From Isoetes taiwanensis (lineage: Eukaryota; Streptophyta; Lycopodiopsida; Isoetales; Isoetaceae): a DNA stretch of 64,000 bases. This document shows, piece by piece, positions 59,501-64,000 of the stretch. Position numbers and translations under genes: made by a program. The notes below the pieces were generated by a model. It saw only the letters and a program-made list of their open reading frames with translations. It was not told where the DNA came from and did no database searches. How positions within the stretch are numbered: position 1 is the stretch's first letter; each line of letters begins with the position of its first letter. The stretch covers positions 692,938 to 756,937 of the forward strand of contig JAJEKV010000020.1 in the NCBI GenBank assembly GCA_021234155.1, in the 5' to 3' direction.

Positions 59501-60920
59501 AGTTACAATACACTTTAATTAATTAATAAAACAAGTCTTCCATCAACGGCGGTTCTGAAGAAGTTCTGTGATTTTCGAACTTTCATGCCCTTGCCTTGGC
59601 AAGTCTCAGGGACTTCTGCCACCAATCCTCCTCCAGAATGCTCTTGCCACCCAGGCCGAGTGCCCGTGCAGTTGCCATTACTGACAAGCATCCTCGAGGT
59701 GCCTCTCATGGGTTTAGAGAATGAAGGGCTGTGATTCTAAGAGGATAACATGGGTTTCACCAAATGCTCAGCACGCCCGCCCAAAAGCCCCAGAGAGTGC
59801 GATGAGGGAGCAGACTCTTTTCCCTGGGGCTGAACCTTGTGGAAAACTATCACCGCCCCTTGGCCGAGTCGGTAGCACTGAAAAGCTTTGCCTTGCCTGG
59901 CCCATGGTTCCTTCCTTCTTTGCCGTCACCGAAAACATCTAATGCCATAAGATCCGTGGGTCTCCACATCGTATGCCAGCCCTCCAGTTATGCCGCTAGA
60001 GCCTTCGCGATACCCTCGAGCGTGACCGCGGGCTTGGGCCTCTTCCCGGCCATAACCCCGCCGGATCTGTCGGAATTCTTCTTCCTCAGATGGAGCTGTT
60101 CCCCGCTGATACATCCCGCTCATCTGCTGGTAAGCTTGAATTGTCCCATATCGCTCGGCGAGGAATGTCGCCTTCTCTCAGCTACTTCCTTTGAATTTCT
60201 TGATAACTGCTAGCCTAAAGCACCTGCTCTTTTGCGCAACTAGGGCTTAGGTTTCACTGCATCCCAGGACCTTCTTCTTTGACCAATGGAAGGGGTTGAG
60301 GATGTCGCTGGCGAATATGTACTCCCGCCGCTTGGCGATGATCGTCAGTCAGGATGCCAATCGCGCTCAAAGTCCGCCTTAGTATTTCCTCTTGGCGGCT
60401 GCCTCCATCCTCCTTGCCTCCTTGATTTCAACTCGGGGTTCCTCTTGTTTTTCAATCCCGCCTCAACTGTGAAACATTGGTGTACCCGGCGTGGAGCCGT
60501 AGTGTTCAGAGCGCGAGTCTCGATCTCATGATGCCCACCGGTTAAGCTCCGGTGCTCAGAGGTGCCAAATCAAAGGCGAACCCACGGCTCCCCGGTTGGT
60601 TGACCTCCATCGATGAAACAAAGCTATACAATGAGAGGTACCCAAGTCATGATGCCAGTAGCCAGAGAACTGTGTTTCCCAGTTCTTATCCATACTACTC
60701 TTGTTCTCGGATCCCCACCCAAGGAGAGAGTCTATGAACCCATTTCCCTCAGTGGCAAGCTAACTCCGAGAGACACCTGCCATTTGGCCAAGGAGTTCTC
60801 AAGGTGGGCTGGAGGTCAAAGATGACTGAAGACATGCAGTTTTGTCATGGAAGTCGGATGTGATTGGCCACCGCACCATCTCCCAATGAAAGCCTTATTG
60901 CCCATTGAGCGAGAGGGGGC
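59501..60920 (-). pseudogene. Element B accessory unit 2 (fossil)
   Basis: Colinear with element A 41,580-43,148, including the start of the unit near 60,900. It shows that unit 2 is a family feature. Heavily broken. Confidence 0.65.
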
Positions 60921-61639
60921 AAGGAAAATGAATACGAGGAATGCAAGCAAGGAGCTAGAAAACCCTAAAAGGCCCTGGAGCAAGAGAAATGGCAAATGAA
61001 ATTTCAGACTCAGACCGGTTCCGCACAGGTTGTTCCGATGGGAGAGACTCTGGCCTCTATGGCTATAGGGAAACCAAATGAGTCATTAGAAGTAAATCTA
61101 AGGTACAGAAAAGAAACACGACATATGTTTGTTGACTCAAACTCAATAATTGAAGGAAATAGTTGGAATTATAAACGGGGTTGTTCACAAAATCAGCCCT
61201 GCTGTGATTTGCGCAGTAGAGTTGGCGCGGCGGTAAACCCGATTCCCGGATCTTTTGGTTTGCAATGAAGGTTTTTCTGGAATTTAAAGATGCTAATATG
61301 GCTATTTGGCATGATTCTATTAATTAGCAACTTTCCTTCAACGTTACGCATTTTTCAGTCAAAATGGCTAAACCGGGTTGCTCACGAAAATCTGCTCTCC
61401 GCGGACGAAGCAGGTTAGTTAGCCGGGCAACCCGATTTCAGATTTTATCCCAAAAATTTGGCTAATTCGCTTTAGGATGCCTTACTAATTTACTCTTTAT
61501 TTTGATTATTCTAATTATAATGGCCAAAACTAAAGTAAAATTGAACTACTCAAACACATTTTTCATACAAATTAAAGGTCGGATTTGCAACAAAAATTTT
61601 CTATTTATAGGGGAAATACTTAATGCTTACTTTAATTTA

Positions 61640-62670
61640 CACAAAATGGTATCCTCAAGGGTATTCCTTTATGATGCGACGCAGCAGGAGTGTTCCCAGG
61701 CATCGGGGTTACCTTTTCGCGTGGATCGCGCGGAGGTTTCTCCTCGAAGAGCTGGTGAGCCCTACTCCCAGCTCACCCCAACACACCTCGGCCTGCTGAT
61801 GTCACCCATAGCCTGACTAAACCTGCAACCCCTGACAGCCTCAAGGGCGCCTTCCTAATCGTGAGGATTAGTGCAAACGCTGGCTAACCTTTAAAAACTC
61901 ATGGGCGTGCAGTGTGGAGTTAGGGCCCATGGCATCTCTTGGCTTCTCGTCGCAAGGGCGCGTTTACCGCTTTCAGGAGCCCGGCCCTCCCATGGTGCTG
62001 ACGCCTCCGGGGTGAATCATTAGTACCTCGCCTCCCAAGGAGGCATTCTGAGGCCTGAGGCGCCTGAGGCGCCTCCTTCTCGTCAGCCTTCTCTCTGCAC
62101 TCCAGGCCTCAGCCACTTTTGGCGGGGTGTGTGCCTTGGGCCGGGTCCTCCTCCGCCTCCTCTTCCTCTTCAACCTCTACCTCCTCCCGTCATGTTCTTC
62201 ATCAATAACCTACCAAGGCGAGGGCCGCCGCTCCTTCCTCTTCGCTTCTTCCTCTTGCCGCCAGATCTCCCGGCCCCGCTTCCTCTTCTTCCCAGCTGGC
62301 CTCTCCGCAGCCACCCGCCAACCTTCCTTGCTCTTCTTCTTTCGGCAGCATCAAGGCCCTCTTCCGACCTCTGCTTTCTGACTTGCGTTTCTTCCACCGC
62401 CTTCCACTTCCGTGGTCTCGAAAGGAAATTTCAAAATGGCGATTCCCAGCTCTCCCGTGCCCGCCGACGGAAGAGCTACCGCCGCTGCGACGCCTCAGCA
62501 ATCGCGGATAGGTTGCGCCACGGAGGGAAACTCTTCCCCTTCTTAGGTCGGAGGTGTCTGGATTTTCTTCTGTAGGCGCCCCGCTACTAATTTCCTGCTG
62601 GCTCGAGAAGCGCGGGTCCCAACAACTTCCTAGTCGTTTGTTTGAAAGGTGTTTTCGCCACGATGGTCTA
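61640..62670 (-). pseudogene. Element B histone H3-like unit (fossil)
   Basis: Colinear with element A 43,926-45,026. The DNA word atcggggttacc followed by cgtggatcgcgcggaggttt, which codes the AIHAKRV region in A, survives here. So does part of the tail-coding end (cctagtcgtttgttt). There are no long open frames. Confidence 0.7.
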
Positions 62671-63224
62671 GGAAAACGGGTGACGAAGGCTGACTCAGCA
62701 GAGATAAGGTGGAGAAGGTTTGGAGGGAAAATGAGGTGGCAAGACTATTTAAAAGGAAGGGTCCACAGGAATATTCTCCCTACCATTAATAGCCTGCCAA
62801 TAGCCCCCTTATTAATTACTCTATAGTACCCTTTATTATTAATGTATAGTTAATTTTTTTAATATATGCTGAAATTAAGTATTATACCTTTAAATTTTCA
62901 AATTTCCTAATGGTTTGAGGTGTTAATTATGGATTTGCGCCATTTTTCCTTTCAGGTCTGAGGTGTAATGATTCTTGACCCATTTTAAGTGAAATTTGAT
63001 GCGAGATGCATAATTTTCACTCCAATTTTACTAGAAGGTGAATTTGACTCATTTTGCTTCTTGACCTAATTTCGACCCACTACCTAGGGAGAAAAAATTT
63101 TTCCCCTATTTCAGAGGTTGATGGTGGAAATTTTTATTTCAGCACCCCTATAGGCCTCGTTACTTTCATGGAAAGTTATGGTTAGTGCTGGTTTCTGGTC
63201 AACCAAGAACATCGCCTGATACAA

Positions 63225-64000
63225 TTGGCATGGACGCCCTCCAAAACATACTTGGCCACTGCACAGACACTCCCAGAAATCCCATCAACCGCGCATGCCT
63301 CCGGCTCCGAACTCCTAGTGCTAGATGTGTCTATGGGCCCTATCACATGAAGTCGAACTTAATATAATATGCTACCGAGGGCTCACCAGACATCCATAGA
63401 TGCAAAGAAATACAATCACAGAAAACATGAGAGATCCCAATTGCAAGCCCCAATACAAAGGAAGCTCCACTCAACGGATAGCCCAGAGCGCACCTCCAAT
63501 CATATCAGCCATGGCACAATATTAGCTGACCACTCCATCCGCCCTCCTGCATTTTGGTGATGGCTAGGACTGTAATGCAAGCATGACTCTAACCTTCCTG
63601 GACAATGCGAACCCTTATGCACTCTACCCCATCGACTACCCACAAAATCAACCCACGGTGGAAGGTTGGTTGAAACCTTCCCTCCCGGGGTCTAGAGGCT
63701 CCACTGGCGGCTAGGAGAATCGCGGGCGGCACCGCATTCGCATACCAGTCGAACCCCCAAACAAGAGCCAAGCCGCACTTCGCTCTTGGGAGGCGGCAAC
63801 ACCATTGCCCCAGAGGTGCCTGACCCATGCTCTGCCTAGCAACAAGTGACCAGGCCATGAGCCTAGCCCGCTATGGGATCCCCCTCAAGCCCCCTTTCGG
63901 CGGGATCCACCCTCCATCTCTTAGCCTCTAGCCCGTTGTGCGAGTCACACATCATAGCTTCCATAGCCGGTGGGTTCCTATGCAATGAGCCTAACTAATA
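63225..64000 (-). repeat. 5' LTR of element B, partial
   Basis: It starts at a diverged primer-site region (about 63,213-63,224) and aligns with element A's 5' LTR from 45,596 onward. The rest lies outside the window. Confidence 0.8.

Larger units (their letters stand above)
54712..64000 (-). mobile_element. Element B: decayed relative of element A (fossil)
   Basis: Colinear with element A from within its integrase to its 5' LTR, which runs off the window. The visible parts, left to right, are integrase, RNase H, RT, protease, gag, accessory unit 2, H3-like unit, primer-site region and LTR. The counterpart of A's 3' LTR and chromodomain is not seen; the left junction at about 54,712 joins unrelated sequence. 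It is heavily broken, with dozens of small interruptions, and is either older than A or poorly sequenced. Confidence 0.88.

Overview
The window is nuclear DNA of a land plant. The evidence is LTR retrotransposons whose primer sites match plant initiator tRNA-Met, a long P-class pentatricopeptide repeat (PPR) gene, GT-AG introns, and exons resembling plant beta-tubulin, a WD40-bromodomain protein and katanin p80. The gene-poor, repeat-rich layout and the LINE and chromovirus types make me lean to a fern, lycophyte or gymnosperm rather than a compact angiosperm genome. That is inference; the sequence does not fix the species.

Layout. 1-3,120: an old LTR piece, a LINE 3' piece and a tandem duplication with tRNA-like promoter boxes. 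5,841-7,972: a terminal-inverted-repeat element with a large palindromic foldback element nested in it. 8,667-14,880: a beta-tubulin gene fragment followed by exons of a BRWD/PHIP-type WD40 gene, with a LINE lying in one intron. 14,881-15,520: a Copia gag fossil. 18,120-20,363: a broken PPR gene with an almost identical internal repeat array. 22,268-22,483: orphan host exons, including katanin p80. 24,103-26,248: a second copy of the tubulin/WD40 block, ending at an LTR. 26,249-29,965: LTR fossil material with a doubled primer site and tRNA-like SINE pieces. 29,996-33,210: exons of what looks like a live gene for a small membrane protein. 34,085-47,225: a 13.1 kb Ty3/gypsy chromovirus (element A) with both LTRs and a perfect 5-bp target duplication. 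47,231-54,711: mostly degenerate repeats. 54,712 to the window end: a more decayed relative (element B), whose 5' LTR runs off the window.

Most notable content. Between its primer site and gag, element A carries about 4 kb of extra coding sequence in two units, each preceded by a TATA-like box. The first unit reads as a histone H3 relative. Its first residues after Met are the canonical H3 tail ARTKQTARK, followed by a long basic/acidic linker and then H3 histone-fold motifs (LLIRKAPFERLMREV, LFEEGNLRAIHAKR, RVTPMPKDIH). The second unit is unrecognised. Element B has an eroded counterpart of the H3-like unit, so the cargo belongs to the family and is not a one-off capture. The same element has an integrase ending in a chromodomain-like segment, a fold that in related elements reads methylated H3. 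Both copies are broken fossils here.

Limits. All calls come from reading the sequence; no searches were run. Exon calls rest on recognised protein similarity plus splice signals. Small-indel differences between repeat copies cluster at CAG/CTG and CG sites and may partly reflect sequencing error.
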